From Cryobacterium sp. N22 (GTDB lineage: Bacteria; Actinomycetota; Actinomycetes; Actinomycetales; Microbacteriaceae), in contig NZ_PJJP01000019.1 in NCBI RefSeq assembly GCF_002929555.1, positions 8,028 to 62,379 on the forward strand: a DNA stretch of 54,352 nucleotides, written 5' to 3'. The notes under the pieces were generated by a model. The model saw nothing but the letters and a program-made list of their open reading frames with translations, did no database searches and had not been told where the DNA came from. The translations under genes and the position numbers were made by a program. Shown here one piece after another: positions 16,150-25,106 of this stretch. Positions within the stretch are counted from its first letter, which is position 1. The number at the start of each line of letters is the position of its first letter.

Positions 16150-16277
16150 CTGTTCCCGAACCGATATCGCCAGACCATTCCCCCGGAGCAGGGGTGTATT
16201 AGGCTCACTGCAGTCGTACCGTTCACTGCCATTCAGTCGAATCGAACCCTCGACGCCCTAATGAAGAAGGTCGTGCC
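16150..16277 (+). promoter_or_regulatory. duplicated leader/promoter region, copy 2
   Basis: Sequence related to 15053-15192, with TAGGCT at 16200-16205 as the likely -10 hexamer. It precedes the second binding-protein gene, which begins the three-gene transport operon. Confidence 0.65.
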
Positions 16278-17174
16278 ATGCGCGTTAGATACGTACTCCC
16301 CGCCCTCGCTGCCGCTGCTGCGCTGATGCTCACCGGCTGCGTCGACAACTCGACGCCCGCGACCAGCGGCTCCGAGACCAGCAGCACCCCCACGATCGCG
16401 GTCGACGACGCGGCAGCGGCCCTGGTCCCCGCCGAGGTCGCCGACACGGGCACCCTGGTCATCGGCACCGACCCGACCTACGCGCCGAACGAGTTCAAGG
16501 ACGAGGCCGGCGACCCGATCGGCTGGGGCGTGGAGATCGCCAGTGGCATCGCCGCCAAGCTCGGCCTCGAACCGAAGTTCCAGGTCGCCAAGTTCGACAA
16601 CATCATCCCCAGCGTCACCGGCGGCAAGGCCGACATCGGCTCGTCCTCCTTCACCGACACCGTCGAGCGGCAGCAGCAGGTCGACTTCGTCAACTACTAC
16701 ACCGCGGGCATCCAGTGGGCCTCAGCGGCGGGTAAGGATGTCGACCCCAACAACGCCTGCGGCCTGAAGGTTGCCGTGCAGGCCACCACCTTCGAGGACA
16801 CCGACGAGGTGCCCGCCAAGAGTGACGCGTGTGTGGCGGCCGGCAAGCCCCCGATCGACAAGCTCAAGTTCGACACCCAGGATGCCGCCACCAACGCCGT
16901 CGTCCTCGGCCAGGCCGACGCGCTCAGCGCCGACTCCCCGGTCACGCTGTACGCGATCGCCCAGACCGGCGACAAGCTGCAGCTCGCCGGCGAGACCTTC
17001 GACGTGGCCCCGTACGGCATGGTCGTCGCCAAGGGTTCCGAGCTCACCGTGGCCGTGCAGGCCGCGCTGCAGTCCATGGTCGACGACGGCAGCTACCAGG
17101 CAATCCTCGACGAGTGGGGCGTCGCCGACGGCGGCATCGACGAGATCACAATCAACGCGGGCGCGAACGGTTAA
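16278..17174 (+). CDS. amino-acid ABC transporter substrate-binding lipoprotein, paralogue 2
   Basis: This is a 298-residue family-3 solute-binding lipoprotein (lipobox LTGC, Cys21) that is clearly homologous to the previous gene along its whole length. It has GTLVIGTDPTYAPNEF and the conserved KFDNIIPSVTGGKADIGSSSFTDT. Differences cluster around the ligand-facing turns, for example TDTVERQQQ against TYTPERAEQ. It is followed after 3 nt by the permease gene and so is the operon-embedded copy. Confidence 0.9.
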   Translation: MRVRYVLPALAAAAALMLTGCVDNSTPATSGSETSSTPTIAVDDAAAALVPAEVADTGTLVIGTDPTYAPNEFKDEAGDPIGWGVEIASGIAAKLGLEPKFQVAKFDNIIPSVTGGKADIGSSSFTDTVERQQQVDFVNYYTAGIQWASAAGKDVDPNNACGLKVAVQATTFEDTDEVPAKSDACVAAGKPPIDKLKFDTQDAATNAVVLGQADALSADSPVTLYAIAQTGDKLQLAGETFDVAPYGMVVAKGSELTVAVQAALQSMVDDGSYQAILDEWGVADGGIDEITINAGANG

Positions 17175-17177
17175 CCC

Positions 17178-18221
17178 GTGAGTGCCACGCACCCGTACGG
17201 CCCGGCGGCGGGCTCGACCCCGCCGCCGAGCGACGCACCACCCACGTCGGAGCCGATCAAGGCCATCCGGCTGCGACACCCATGGCGCATGGTGTTCGCC
17301 GTGCTGCTCGTGGCGATCTTCGCGTTCTTCGTCATCGACGCGGCGTTCCGTCCGGCGTACGACTGGCCGGCGGTGGGCAAGTACCTCTTCGACCGGCGCA
17401 TCTCGATGGCCGCCCTGGTGACGATCGAACTGACGGTCTTCTCGATGGTGATCGCGATCATCCTCGGCGTGATCCTGGCCGTGATGCGGCTTTCACCCAA
17501 CCCGGTGGTCAAGGCCGTGGCGTGGTTCTACCTCTGGATCTTCCGCGGCACTCCGGTGTACGTGCAGCTCACCATCTGGGGCCTGATCTCGCTGATCTAC
17601 ACGAGCATCGACATCGGCCTGCCGTTCATGACGCCGTGGATCTCGTTCAGCACCAACGCGGCGCTGAACACCTTCACCCTGGCCGTCATCGGCCTGGCCC
17701 TGAACGAGGCCGCGTACATGGCTGAGATCGTGCGTGCCGGTCTGCTCTCGGTCGACAAGGGTCAGGAAGAAGCCTCCGTCGCCCTGGGCATGAGCTGGTC
17801 GCAGACGATGACCCGGGTCATCCTGCCGCAGTCGATGCGGGTGATCATCCCGCCGACCGGCAACGAGGTGATCTCGATGCTGAAAACCACCTCCCTGGTC
17901 ACCGCGGTGCCGTTCAGCCTGGAGCTGTTCACGAGATCGCGAGACATCTCGGCGGAGACCTTCAACCCGATCCCGCTGCTGATCGTTGCGTCGATCTGGT
18001 ACCTGTTCTTCACCTCGATCCTGATGGTGGGCCAGTACTTCCTCGAGAAGCGCTTCTCCCGCGGGGTGGGCGACCGGCAGACCGACAAGAGCGACCCGGC
18101 GGCTCCCACCACGGGCGCCATCACCGGTGTCGTACCCGTGGTCGGGGCGGGACAGCCCACCGTGGTGCTGCCGCCGAAAACGGATGCACCGGGCACGACC
18201 GGCGACGGAGGAGCACGATGA
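17178..18221 (+). CDS. amino-acid ABC transporter permease (HisM/GlnP family)
   Basis: The 347-residue protein has the His/Glu/Gln/Arg permease core with five or six membrane segments. [15 protein letters not shown] and the EAA loop [35 protein letters not shown] are diagnostic. The N-terminal 35 residues are Pro-rich and the C-terminal 55 residues are a low-complexity Pro/Thr/Gly tail beyond the family core. It starts at GTG, 3 nt after the binding-protein stop, and its stop overlaps the ATPase start (ATGA). It probably acts as a homodimer. Confidence 0.9.
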   Translation: MSATHPYGPAAGSTPPPSDAPPTSEPIKAIRLRHPWRMVFAVLLVAIFAFFVIDAAFRPAYDWPAVGKYLFDRRISMAALVTIELTVFSMVIAIILGVILAVMRLSPNPVVKAVAWFYLWIFRGTPVYVQLTIWGLISLIYTSIDIGLPFMTPWISFSTNAALNTFTLAVIGLALNEAAYMAEIVRAGLLSVDKGQEEASVALGMSWSQTMTRVILPQSMRVIIPPTGNEVISMLKTTSLVTAVPFSLELFTRSRDISAETFNPIPLLIVASIWYLFFTSILMVGQYFLEKRFSRGVGDRQTDKSDPAAPTTGAITGVVPVVGAGQPTVVLPPKTDAPGTTGDGGAR

Positions 18222-19015
18222 GCGCGACGACAGCGAGGGCCGCGACATCCGTTGACGTGCCGATGGTGCTGGCCGAGCAGGTCACCAAGAGCTTCGGCTC
18301 GAATCAGGTGCTCAAGGGCATCACCCTCGAGGTCAAGCGCGGCGAGGTGATGTGCCTGGTCGGGCCGAGCGGGTCCGGCAAGTCCACGTTCCTGCGCTGC
18401 ATCAACCACCTCGAGGTGCTCTCGGCCGGGCGGCTGAGTGTGGACGGCGAGCTGATCGGCTACCGCGAGTCCAACGGCAAGCTGTACGAGATGGCGCCCA
18501 AGGAAGCCTCGAAGCAGCGCCGGGACATCGGTATGGTGTTCCAGCGGTTCAACCTGTTCCCGCACATGACCGCGCTGCAGAACGTGATGGAAGCGCCGCT
18601 GCGGGTCAAGGGACTGCCCAAGGCGAAGGTGGAGTCGACCGCTCGCGACCTGCTGGCCCGGGTGGGCCTGGCCGACCGGGCCGACTACTACCCGGCGCAC
18701 CTCTCCGGCGGCCAGCAGCAGCGGGTGGCGATCGCCCGGGCGCTGGCGATGGAGCCCAAGCTGATGCTCTTCGACGAGCCCACCAGCGCGCTGGACCCCG
18801 AACTCGTCGGCGAAGTGCTCGACGTGATGAAGGGCCTGGCCAAGGAGGGCATGACCATGATCGTGGTGACCCACGAGATGGGCTTCGCCCGCGAGGTCGC
18901 CGACTCCCTGGTGTTCATGGACGCCGGTGTTGTGGTCGAGTCCGGCCTCCCCTCGGAGGTTCTGGCCAACCCGCGTCACGCCCGCACGCAGGCGTTCCTC
19001 TCCAAGGTGCTCTAA
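18218..19015 (+). CDS. amino-acid ABC transporter ATP-binding protein (GlnQ-like)
   Basis: The 265-residue ATPase has Walker [10 protein letters not shown] (residues 49-57), Q-loop [17 protein letters not shown], signature [15 protein letters not shown] and Walker [17 protein letters not shown], with the H-loop in [11 protein letters not shown]. These match GlnQ/HisP-type polar amino-acid importers. It energises the permease encoded immediately upstream, whose stop codon it overlaps. The gene is followed by a strong bidirectional terminator. Confidence 0.92.
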   Translation: MSATTARAATSVDVPMVLAEQVTKSFGSNQVLKGITLEVKRGEVMCLVGPSGSGKSTFLRCINHLEVLSAGRLSVDGELIGYRESNGKLYEMAPKEASKQRRDIGMVFQRFNLFPHMTALQNVMEAPLRVKGLPKAKVESTARDLLARVGLADRADYYPAHLSGGQQQRVAIARALAMEPKLMLFDEPTSALDPELVGEVLDVMKGLAKEGMTMIVVTHEMGFAREVADSLVFMDAGVVVESGLPSEVLANPRHARTQAFLSKVL

Positions 19016-19022
19016 CCCTCCA

Positions 19023-19083
19023 CGCGAACCGTGAGAAAAGCCCCAAAAACGTCGAGTTTTTGGGGCTTTTCTCACAGTTCGCG
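19023..19083 (+). repeat. palindromic repeat family A, copy 4 (61 bp), bidirectional terminator
   Basis: This is an almost perfect 27-bp inverted repeat (one mismatch) around a 7-base loop CGTCGAG. The arm contains GAGAAAAGCCCCAAAAA, so both strands give a GC stem followed by T runs. It starts 7 nt after the ATPase stop and ends 2 nt before the doxX stop. It is the best-preserved member of family A. Confidence 0.9.
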
Positions 19084-19085
19084 GG

Positions 19086-19463
19086 CTAGAACGCCCAGGG
19101 GCCGAAACGGGTGATGGCCACGACGAGGGCCAGCGCGCCGAGGATCACGCTGGGCATGGTCTCCTTGGCACCGTCGCCGGCGCGCACGTGCCAGACGACG
19201 GCGCCGATCATGATCACAGTGAGGGCCGCCGCCGCGATCGGCACCAGGATCGGGGCGATGCCGGTGACCGCGGGCAGGATCAGGCCGATGCCGCCGAGCA
19301 GTTCGGCGAGGCCGACGAGCTTGACGCCGGCATCCGAGTAGTCGTTGGTCCAGGCCATGCCGTTGGCGGCGAGTTTGGCGCGCGGCTGCGCGACCTTCAT
19401 CACGCCGGCGCCGATGAAGGCGACGGCGAGCAGGGCGGTGATGATCCAGATGGCGATGTTCAT
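19086..19463 (-). CDS. DoxX family membrane protein
   Basis: The 125-residue protein has four predicted membrane segments and the DoxX features FIGAGVMKVAQPR after the first helix and GLAELLGGIGLIL in the second. The biochemical role of small DoxX proteins is not settled; some are linked to redox or thiol stress. It is divergent to a MarR-type regulator with a shared operator-like region, so the regulator probably controls it. A good minus-strand promoter is visible (TTGACG, 17 nt, TAGTTT). Confidence 0.85.
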   Translation of the reverse strand: MNIAIWIITALLAVAFIGAGVMKVAQPRAKLAANGMAWTNDYSDAGVKLVGLAELLGGIGLILPAVTGIAPILVPIAAAALTVIMIGAVVWHVRAGDGAKETMPSVILGALALVVAITRFGPWAF

Positions 19464-19524
19464 GGGGGACTCCTGTGTTGATGCCGGCCCCGGAAGACGC
19501 CGAACACGACGATGATTGCGGCGG

Positions 19525-19575
19525 AAGTAGTTGCCGCGTCAAATAAACTAGCGTGAACTACTTTCTGCGTCAAGT
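19525..19575. promoter_or_regulatory. doxX/marR divergent operator-promoter region
   Basis: An 8-bp inverted pair AAGTAGTT (19525-19532) and AACTACTT (19556-19563) brackets the doxX promoter. On the minus strand TTGACG and TAGTTT are 17 nt apart. There is also a direct repeat of GCGTCAARTAA at 19536-19546 and 19567-19577. This is a plausible binding site for the adjacent MarR-type protein, but binding is inferred. Confidence 0.6.
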
Positions 19576-19596
19576 AATTATCGGTAGGGTGGGGGC

Positions 19597-20067
19597 ATGG
19601 ACGAACCGCAGTGGCTGAACGCCGACGAGCTGGATGCGTGGAAGGCCCTCGCCGGGGTGCTCTTCCTGCTGCCGACGGCGCTCGACTCCCAGTTGCAGCG
19701 CGACTCGGATCTCGCCATGGCGGACTACATGGTGCTGGTGATGCTCTCCGAACGGGACGACCACTGCATGCGGATGAGCGAGCTCGCGACATCCGCCAGC
19801 ACCTCGCAGTCGCGGCTGTCACGCATCGTGGCCCGGCTGGAGGCCGCCGGTTACGTGACCCGCGAGATGGCGCCGGATGACCGTCGAGCGGTGCTGGCGA
19901 CCCTCACCGAATCGGGCCTGGCGAAGCTCGTTGCCGCGGCCCCGGGGCATGTGTCCCAGGTGCGGAGGCTGATCTTCGACCGTCTCACCCCCGCCCAGGT
20001 GCTCTCCCTCAACGAGATCGCCCGCGCCCTCGCGCACCCCGACGACCACGCCGCCTGCGACACCTAA
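19597..20067 (+). CDS. MarR family transcriptional regulator
   Basis: This 156-residue protein has the MarR winged-helix core: RMSELATSASTSQSRLSRIVARLEAAGYVTRE is the recognition helix region, followed by the wing APDDRRAVLATLTESG. It should bind DNA as a dimer. It is divergent from doxX with an inverted repeat between them and likely represses that gene and itself. TAGGGT lies exactly 6 nt before the ATG, so the message may be leaderless. Confidence 0.88.
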   Translation: MDEPQWLNADELDAWKALAGVLFLLPTALDSQLQRDSDLAMADYMVLVMLSERDDHCMRMSELATSASTSQSRLSRIVARLEAAGYVTREMAPDDRRAVLATLTESGLAKLVAAAPGHVSQVRRLIFDRLTPAQVLSLNEIARALAHPDDHAACDT

Positions 20068-20125
20068 CCTCGCCGATCGAGCGTCTCGCGATTTCGTGAG
20101 TCGGCCCGCGGAACGCGCCCATCTC

Positions 20126-20371
20126 CGTTGATCGAGCTTGTCGAGATCTCGTGAGGCGTCCTCTGAACGGGGGCAGGGTCACCGGGTCTCGACAAGCTCG
20201 ACCAGCGGACGGGGCGCGACCGCGCGTATGTCGCAGGGTCTCGACAAGCTCGACCAGCGTGTGGGGCGCGACCGCGCGTTTGTTGCGGGGTTTACTTCGA
20301 CAGGCTCAGCACGGCGTCGACAAGCGTGTGGGTCGCGACCATTTCGTTGATCGAGCTTGTCGAGATCTCGC
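20126..20371. repeat. repeat family B cluster in a 312-bp gene-free interval
   Basis: The interval 20068-20379 between marR and hrpA holds no gene. It contains five units related to GGTCTCGACAAGCTCGACC: inverted at 20126-20155 and 20345-20371, direct at 20184-20208 and 20236-20259, and a variant (CTTCGACAGGCTCAGCACGG) at 20293-20326. The first two form a composite inverted repeat with a conserved centre, also seen at 27208-27288. The cluster lies at a convergent junction. Confidence 0.85.
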
Positions 20372-20379
20372 GGGACGCG

Positions 20380-23300
20380 CTAGGAGACGAGGACCTTCTG
20401 GATGCGCTGAAGGGAGACCGACTCGGCGGCGCGCAGCTCCTGGGCGAAGAGGCTGATGCGCAGCTCCTCGATCATCCAGCGGGCGCGCACCAGGTTGGGC
20501 GCGGCCTCCGCCGGTAGCGGGATGCGCCCGCCCGCGTCGGCGAAGCGGGCCGTGGCCGACTGCACCTCGTTCATCCAGACCCGGTCGCGGTTGGGGTTAT
20601 CGAGAAGCTTGTCGATGCGGGCGCTGATGCCGCCGAGGTAGCGCGGCAGATGCCGCAGCTGGGCCAGGCCGGTGGCGCTGACGAACCCCGGGTAGACCAG
20701 CCCGTTCAGCTGCTCCCGGGCATCCGTGAGCGCGGCCAGCAGGGCCATGCTGGTGGAGGCCTTGAGCGCCTTGTCGGCGGCCCGGGACGCCGTGAGAATG
20801 CGGGCGACGAGCCCGACGGTCTCGAACATCGAGTCCATCACGACGCCGGAGACCCGGTCACGGATGGTGTCGAACTCGGCCTTCATGAACACCTGACCGT
20901 CGGGTCGCACCCTGTAGAGCACGTCGTCGACGGCGGCCGCGAGGCAGTCGTCGAACAACGCCTGGGTGGAGCGGTACGGGCTGGTGGCCAGCGAGAGCTT
21001 CTCGCCGCCCTTGAGGTGCTGCTGCACGTACGCCACCGGTGACGCGGTGGCGAGCAACAGCAGGCGGCGCACGCCGCCGGGCAGGGTGCGGGCCTGCTCC
21101 TCGGCGGTGCTCATCATGCGGATGCTCACCGAGGTGCCGTCGTCGACCAGGGTGGGGTAGCCGCGGATGGTGTTGTCACCCTGCTTGGTGTCGATGAAAC
21201 GGGGCAGCTCGATGAAGTCCCAGGTGGTGAGGCCGCTGCGCTCGATGGCGTTCTTGGGAGTGGCCGCGGAGGCCTTGGCGACGGACTCGCGCACCTTGTT
21301 GCCCAGGCGGCGCTGCAGCTCGGTCAGGTCCTTGCCGGAGGCGACGGCGCGGCCGCGTTCGTCGACGACCCGGAAGGTCATCCGCAGGTGCGCGGGCACC
21401 CGGGACAGGTCGAAGTCGCGCACGGTGACGGGCACGTAGGTGAGGCGCTGGATGAGGGCGGCGAGGGTTTCGGCGAAGGAGGTCTCGACAGGCTCGACCA
21501 GCGACCCGTTGGCTCGCGAGGTCTCGACAGGCTCGACCGACGAGCGCACGACACCCGGGGCTTCCGGCAGCTCGGCGAGCAGGCGCACGGCCCAGTCGGC
21601 GGCGGGCACGACGTTGCGGCGGATGGCCTTAGGTAGCGACTTGATCAGCGAGGTGACCAGGTCAGCGCGGAGGCCCGGAACCTGCCAGTCGAAACCGGTG
21701 GGGGAGACCCGGGCGAGCAGCGCGAGGGGAATCTGCACGGTCACGCCGTCGTCCTCCTCGCCGGGCTCGAACCGGTAGCTCAGCGCGAACCGTTGGTCGC
21801 GCTGCTGCCAGGTCGGCGGAAACAGCGACTCGTCGATCTCGGGTGCATCCTCGGGCACGAGCGCCTCGGCGGTCATGGTGAGCAGGTCGGGCGTTTCGGC
21901 GCGGGCGACGCGCCACCAGGTCTCGAAGGTGCGCGTGCTGTGCACGTCGGCCGGAATGCGGCGGTGGTAGAACTCGAAGACGGCCTCGTCGTCGAAGAGG
22001 ATGTCGCGGCGCCGGGTGCGCTCCTCGAGCTCGGCGAGCTCCTTGCGGAGGGCAGTGTTGGCCCGGTCGAACGCGGTGACGCGCTGGTCGACGCGGTCCA
22101 GGTCCCACTCGCCGTCGACGAGGGCGTGTCGGATGAACAGCTCCCGGGCGTAGGCCGGGTCCACCCTGGAGAACTGCACCCGGCGGCGGGGCACGATCGG
22201 CACCCCGTAGAGGGTGACCCGCTCGTAGGCGACCACGGCGCCCTGCTTCTTCTCCCAGTGCGGCTCGGAATACGAGCGCTTGCAGAGGTCACCGGCCAGC
22301 TGTTCGGCCCAGGCCGGGTCGACGACGGCGTTCATCCGGGCGAACAGCCGGCTGGTCTCCACCAGCTCGGCGCTCATCACGGCGTTGGGCTGCTTCTTGG
22401 CCAGCGCCGAGCCGGGGAACAGCACGAAGCGCTGTTGCCTCGCGCCGATGTAGTCCTTCTTGGCCACGTCCTTCAGGCCGATGTGCGAGAGCAGGCCGGA
22501 GAGCATCGACCGGTGGATGCCGTCGGGGTTCACGCTCGGGTCGCCGATGTGCAGGCCCAGCGGTTTGGCCAGCTGGCGGAGCTGCTTGTAGACGTCCTGC
22601 CACTCGCGCACGCGCAGGTAGTTGAGGTACTCGTTCTTGCACAGCCGCCGGAAGGCGCTGGAGCCGAGCTCCTTCTGCTGGTTCTCGAGATAGTTCCAGA
22701 GGTTGAGCAGCGACAGGAAATCGCTGGTGGGGTCGGCGAACCTGGCGTGCTTCTCGTCGGCGGAGCCGCGGCGCTCGAGCGGCCGCTCGCGCACGTCCTG
22801 GATGGTGAGCCCGGCGACGATGGCCATCACCTCGCGGCTGGTGCCCTGCACCTTGGACTCGATCACCATGCGGCCGAAGCGCGGGTCGATGGGCAGCTGG
22901 GCGAGCTGTTGGCCCACCCGGGTGAGGGTGTGCGTGCCGGCCGTGACGGCCATCCGGCCGCCCTGGGGTCCGCGACCGCCGCCGCCGCGACCGCGCCCGC
23001 CGGACCGAGCGCCGGCGCCGGCGGCCTGGCTCGGGTCTTCGGTGGGCGTGCCCGTCGGCGCCACGGTGGCTTTGACCGCACCGAGCTCGGTGAGCAGGTC
23101 GAGGCCGTCCTTGATGTTGCGGGAGTCCGGCGGAGTGAGGAACGGGAACTGGGCGATGTCGCCCAGGCCCAACGAGATCATCTGCAGGATCACCGCGGCC
23201 AGGTTGGTGCGCAGGATCTCCGGCTCGGTGTACTCGGGCCGGCGGGTGAAGTCCTCTTCGCTATACAGGCGGATGGCGATGCCGTCGCTGGTGCGGCCGC

Positions 23301-24372
23301 TGCGGCCCGAGCGCTGGTTGGCGGAGGCCTGCGCGATGGCCTCGATCGGCAGCCGCTGCACCTTCGAGCGCACGCTGTACCGGCTGATGCGGGCGGTGCC
23401 GGCGTCGATGACGTACCGGATGCCCGGCACGGTGAGGCTGGTCTCGGCCACGTTGGTGGCCAACACGATGCGGCGCCGCACCCCGGCCACGGTGGAGGGC
23501 TGGAACACCTTGTGCTGGTCGGCGGAGGACAGCCGGCCGTAGAGCGGCAGCACCTCGGTAGGGCTGGTGCGGCCCCCGCCGGCGAACTTGCCCTGCAGGG
23601 CGTCGGCCGCGTCGCGGATCTCGGTCTCGCCGGAGAGGAACACCAGCACGTCGCCGTTGGACTCCTGCTCGAGCTCGTCGAGCGCCGCGGAGATGCCCTC
23701 GATGTAGTCGCGGTCCACGCTGGGCGCGGCATCCGCGATCTCGTCCTCGTCGTCGATCGCGGCCTCGGCCACGAGCGGGCGATAACGGATCTCGACGGGA
23801 TAGGTGCGGCCGGAGACCTCGATGATGGGCGCCGGGGTGCCGTCGGCGGCCGCGAAATGCTTCGCGAAGCTGGCCGGGTCGATGGTCGCGGAGGTGATGA
23901 TGAGCTTGAGCTCGGGTCGCTGGGGGAGCAGCTGCTGCAGGTAGCCGAGCAGGAAGTCGATGTTGAGGCTGCGCTCGTGCGCCTCGTCGATGATGATGGT
24001 GTCGTACTTGCGCAGCATCCGGTCGCGGTGGATCTCGTTGAGCAGGATGCCGTCGGTCATCAGCTTGATGCGGGTGTTCACGCCGACCCGGTCGGTGAAG
24101 CGCACCTGGTAGCCGACGAGTTCGCCCACCTCCTGGCCGAGTTCCTCGGCGATGCGCTCGGCGATGGTGCGCGCGGCGAGCCGGCGCGGCTGGGTGTGGC
24201 CGATCGACTCCCGGCCGAGCTCCAGGCAGATCTTGGGCAGCTGGGTGGTCTTGCCCGACCCCGTCGACCCCGCCACGATCACGACCTGGTTGTCGCGGAT
24301 GGCGCGCGCGATGTCGTCGCGGCGCTGGCTGATCGGCAACTCGGGCGGGAAGGTGATTTTCACGGGAATCAT
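20380..24372 (-). CDS. hrpA: ATP-dependent RNA helicase HrpA
   Basis: The 1330-residue product is a DEAH-box helicase of HrpA length. It has Walker A GSTGSGKTTQ (residues 36-45), DEAH (129-132) in IIIDEAHERSLN, SAT in IITSATID, and motif VI QRSGRSGRTSDG. These are followed by the ratchet/HA2-like, OB-like and long C-terminal HrpA-specific regions. HrpA works on structured RNA and, in E. coli, on stalled ribosomes. Two low-complexity stretches are unusual: a GGRGRGGGGRGPQGG-rich loop around residue 460, and two VEPVETS units at about 944-964 that are in-frame copies of repeat B. The ATG at 24372 is chosen for its GGAGGG 4-9 nt upstream. Confidence 0.93.
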   Translation of the reverse strand: MIPVKITFPPELPISQRRDDIARAIRDNQVVIVAGSTGSGKTTQLPKICLELGRESIGHTQPRRLAARTIAERIAEELGQEVGELVGYQVRFTDRVGVNTRIKLMTDGILLNEIHRDRMLRKYDTIIIDEAHERSLNIDFLLGYLQQLLPQRPELKLIITSATIDPASFAKHFAAADGTPAPIIEVSGRTYPVEIRYRPLVAEAAIDDEDEIADAAPSVDRDYIEGISAALDELEQESNGDVLVFLSGETEIRDAADALQGKFAGGGRTSPTEVLPLYGRLSSADQHKVFQPSTVAGVRRRIVLATNVAETSLTVPGIRYVIDAGTARISRYSVRSKVQRLPIEAIAQASANQRSGRSGRTSDGIAIRLYSEEDFTRRPEYTEPEILRTNLAAVILQMISLGLGDIAQFPFLTPPDSRNIKDGLDLLTELGAVKATVAPTGTPTEDPSQAAGAGARSGGRGRGGGGRGPQGGRMAVTAGTHTLTRVGQQLAQLPIDPRFGRMVIESKVQGTSREVMAIVAGLTIQDVRERPLERRGSADEKHARFADPTSDFLSLLNLWNYLENQQKELGSSAFRRLCKNEYLNYLRVREWQDVYKQLRQLAKPLGLHIGDPSVNPDGIHRSMLSGLLSHIGLKDVAKKDYIGARQQRFVLFPGSALAKKQPNAVMSAELVETSRLFARMNAVVDPAWAEQLAGDLCKRSYSEPHWEKKQGAVVAYERVTLYGVPIVPRRRVQFSRVDPAYARELFIRHALVDGEWDLDRVDQRVTAFDRANTALRKELAELEERTRRRDILFDDEAVFEFYHRRIPADVHSTRTFETWWRVARAETPDLLTMTAEALVPEDAPEIDESLFPPTWQQRDQRFALSYRFEPGEEDDGVTVQIPLALLARVSPTGFDWQVPGLRADLVTSLIKSLPKAIRRNVVPAADWAVRLLAELPEAPGVVRSSVEPVETSRANGSLVEPVETSFAETLAALIQRLTYVPVTVRDFDLSRVPAHLRMTFRVVDERGRAVASGKDLTELQRRLGNKVRESVAKASAATPKNAIERSGLTTWDFIELPRFIDTKQGDNTIRGYPTLVDDGTSVSIRMMSTAEEQARTLPGGVRRLLLLATASPVAYVQQHLKGGEKLSLATSPYRSTQALFDDCLAAAVDDVLYRVRPDGQVFMKAEFDTIRDRVSGVVMDSMFETVGLVARILTASRAADKALKASTSMALLAALTDAREQLNGLVYPGFVSATGLAQLRHLPRYLGGISARIDKLLDNPNRDRVWMNEVQSATARFADAGGRIPLPAEAAPNLVRARWMIEELRISLFAQELRAAESVSLQRIQKVLVS
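21481..21542. repeat. two family B repeat units inside the hrpA coding sequence
   Basis: GGTCTCGACAGGCTCGACC occurs at 21481-21499 and again at 21520-21538, separated by 20 bp. Read on the minus strand in the hrpA frame, each gives Val-Glu-Pro-Val-Glu-Thr-Ser. The frame stays open through both, so the insertion is tolerated as a surface loop. Confidence 0.9.
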
Positions 24373-24429
24373 TAGCCCTCCATCGTATTGCCTCCAGCGG
24401 TCGCACCACTTCGGCGCAAACCGTTGTGG

Positions 24430-24458
24430 TGCAAAGTAGTTTGTGTTACAAAGTACAC
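24430..24458 (+). promoter_or_regulatory. operator-like repeats before the membrane protein/ABC operon
   Basis: GTGCAAAGTA (24430-24439) and TTACAAAGTACAC (24446-24458) carry CAAAGTA twice, 17 bp apart, and the second copy is partly palindromic. It lies where a -10 element is expected (TACAAA, six bases before the ATG). It is a candidate site for autoregulation by the HTH protein encoded second in the operon. Confidence 0.4.
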
Positions 24459-25106
24459 ATGACAAACCGGACGCCGGATACCGACGAACCGCTGGGCGAC
24501 CCGCGGACCACCCTTGCCCTGCTCGAGGCGCAGCAGCGGCAGGTGCTGAACGCCCAACAGACCCCGGTGATCTGGATGTACTTCATCTGGGGCGTCACCT
24601 GGTTGGTCGGCTTCCTCGCCCTCTGGTCGGGCGACGTCGACGGCAACCCCTGGTTCACCATCCCGGCCTACGTGGCCACGCCGCTGTTCATCGTGATGCT
24701 GGTGGCTTCGATCGTGGCGTCCGCCGTGCTCGGCGTGCGCATCAACCGGGGCGTGCGCGGTGCCTCGGTCTTCTCCGGGGCGGTTTACGGCCTCTCCTGG
24801 ACGGCCTGCGGCACCGCGTTCGCGGTGCTCGGCACCGGCCTGATCAGCCAGGGCCTCTCGCCCGAACTCGCCAACCTCTACTTCCCGGCCGCCTACGCAC
24901 TGATGTGCGGCACCATTTACCTCGGCGGCGCCGCGCTCTGGCGCGACATTTCCCAGCTGGTGCTCGGCCTGGTGCTTCTCGCGGTCGGCGCGGCATCCTC
25001 GTTCGCCGGGTCGCCCGGCAACGACCTCGTCCTGGCCATCGGGGTGGGTGGCGCGTTCCTGACCGCCGCCGTCACCCTGCAGGTGCGGCGCCGATCGGGG
25101 CGATGA
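24459..25106 (+). CDS. multi-pass membrane protein of unknown function
   Basis: I do not recognise the family. The 215-residue protein has a polar N-terminus of about 35 residues (rich in Gln and Leu, EAQQRQVLNAQQ) and about six membrane segments. It ends in a basic tail RRRSGR. It is the first gene of a tight operon with a winged-helix regulator and an ABC exporter pair, overlapping the regulator by 4 nt, so it is probably a sensor, immunity or accessory protein for that transporter. Its promoter region carries repeated CAAAGTA. A TACAAA lies 6 nt before the ATG. Confidence 0.7.
   Translation: MTNRTPDTDEPLGDPRTTLALLEAQQRQVLNAQQTPVIWMYFIWGVTWLVGFLALWSGDVDGNPWFTIPAYVATPLFIVMLVASIVASAVLGVRINRGVRGASVFSGAVYGLSWTACGTAFAVLGTGLISQGLSPELANLYFPAAYALMCGTIYLGGAALWRDISQLVLGLVLLAVGAASSFAGSPGNDLVLAIGVGGAFLTAAVTLQVRRRSGR

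Noticed and set aside
20068..20379. Small genes such as the 70- and 101-codon frames on the plus strand
   Set aside because: They consist of translated family B repeats (STSSTSG-type) and have no independent coding signal.
21793..24375. 860-codon open frame on the plus strand
   Set aside because: It lies entirely antisense to hrpA, and the Gly/Val/Ala/Asp-rich, motif-free product is a mirror of the high-GC third positions of hrpA.
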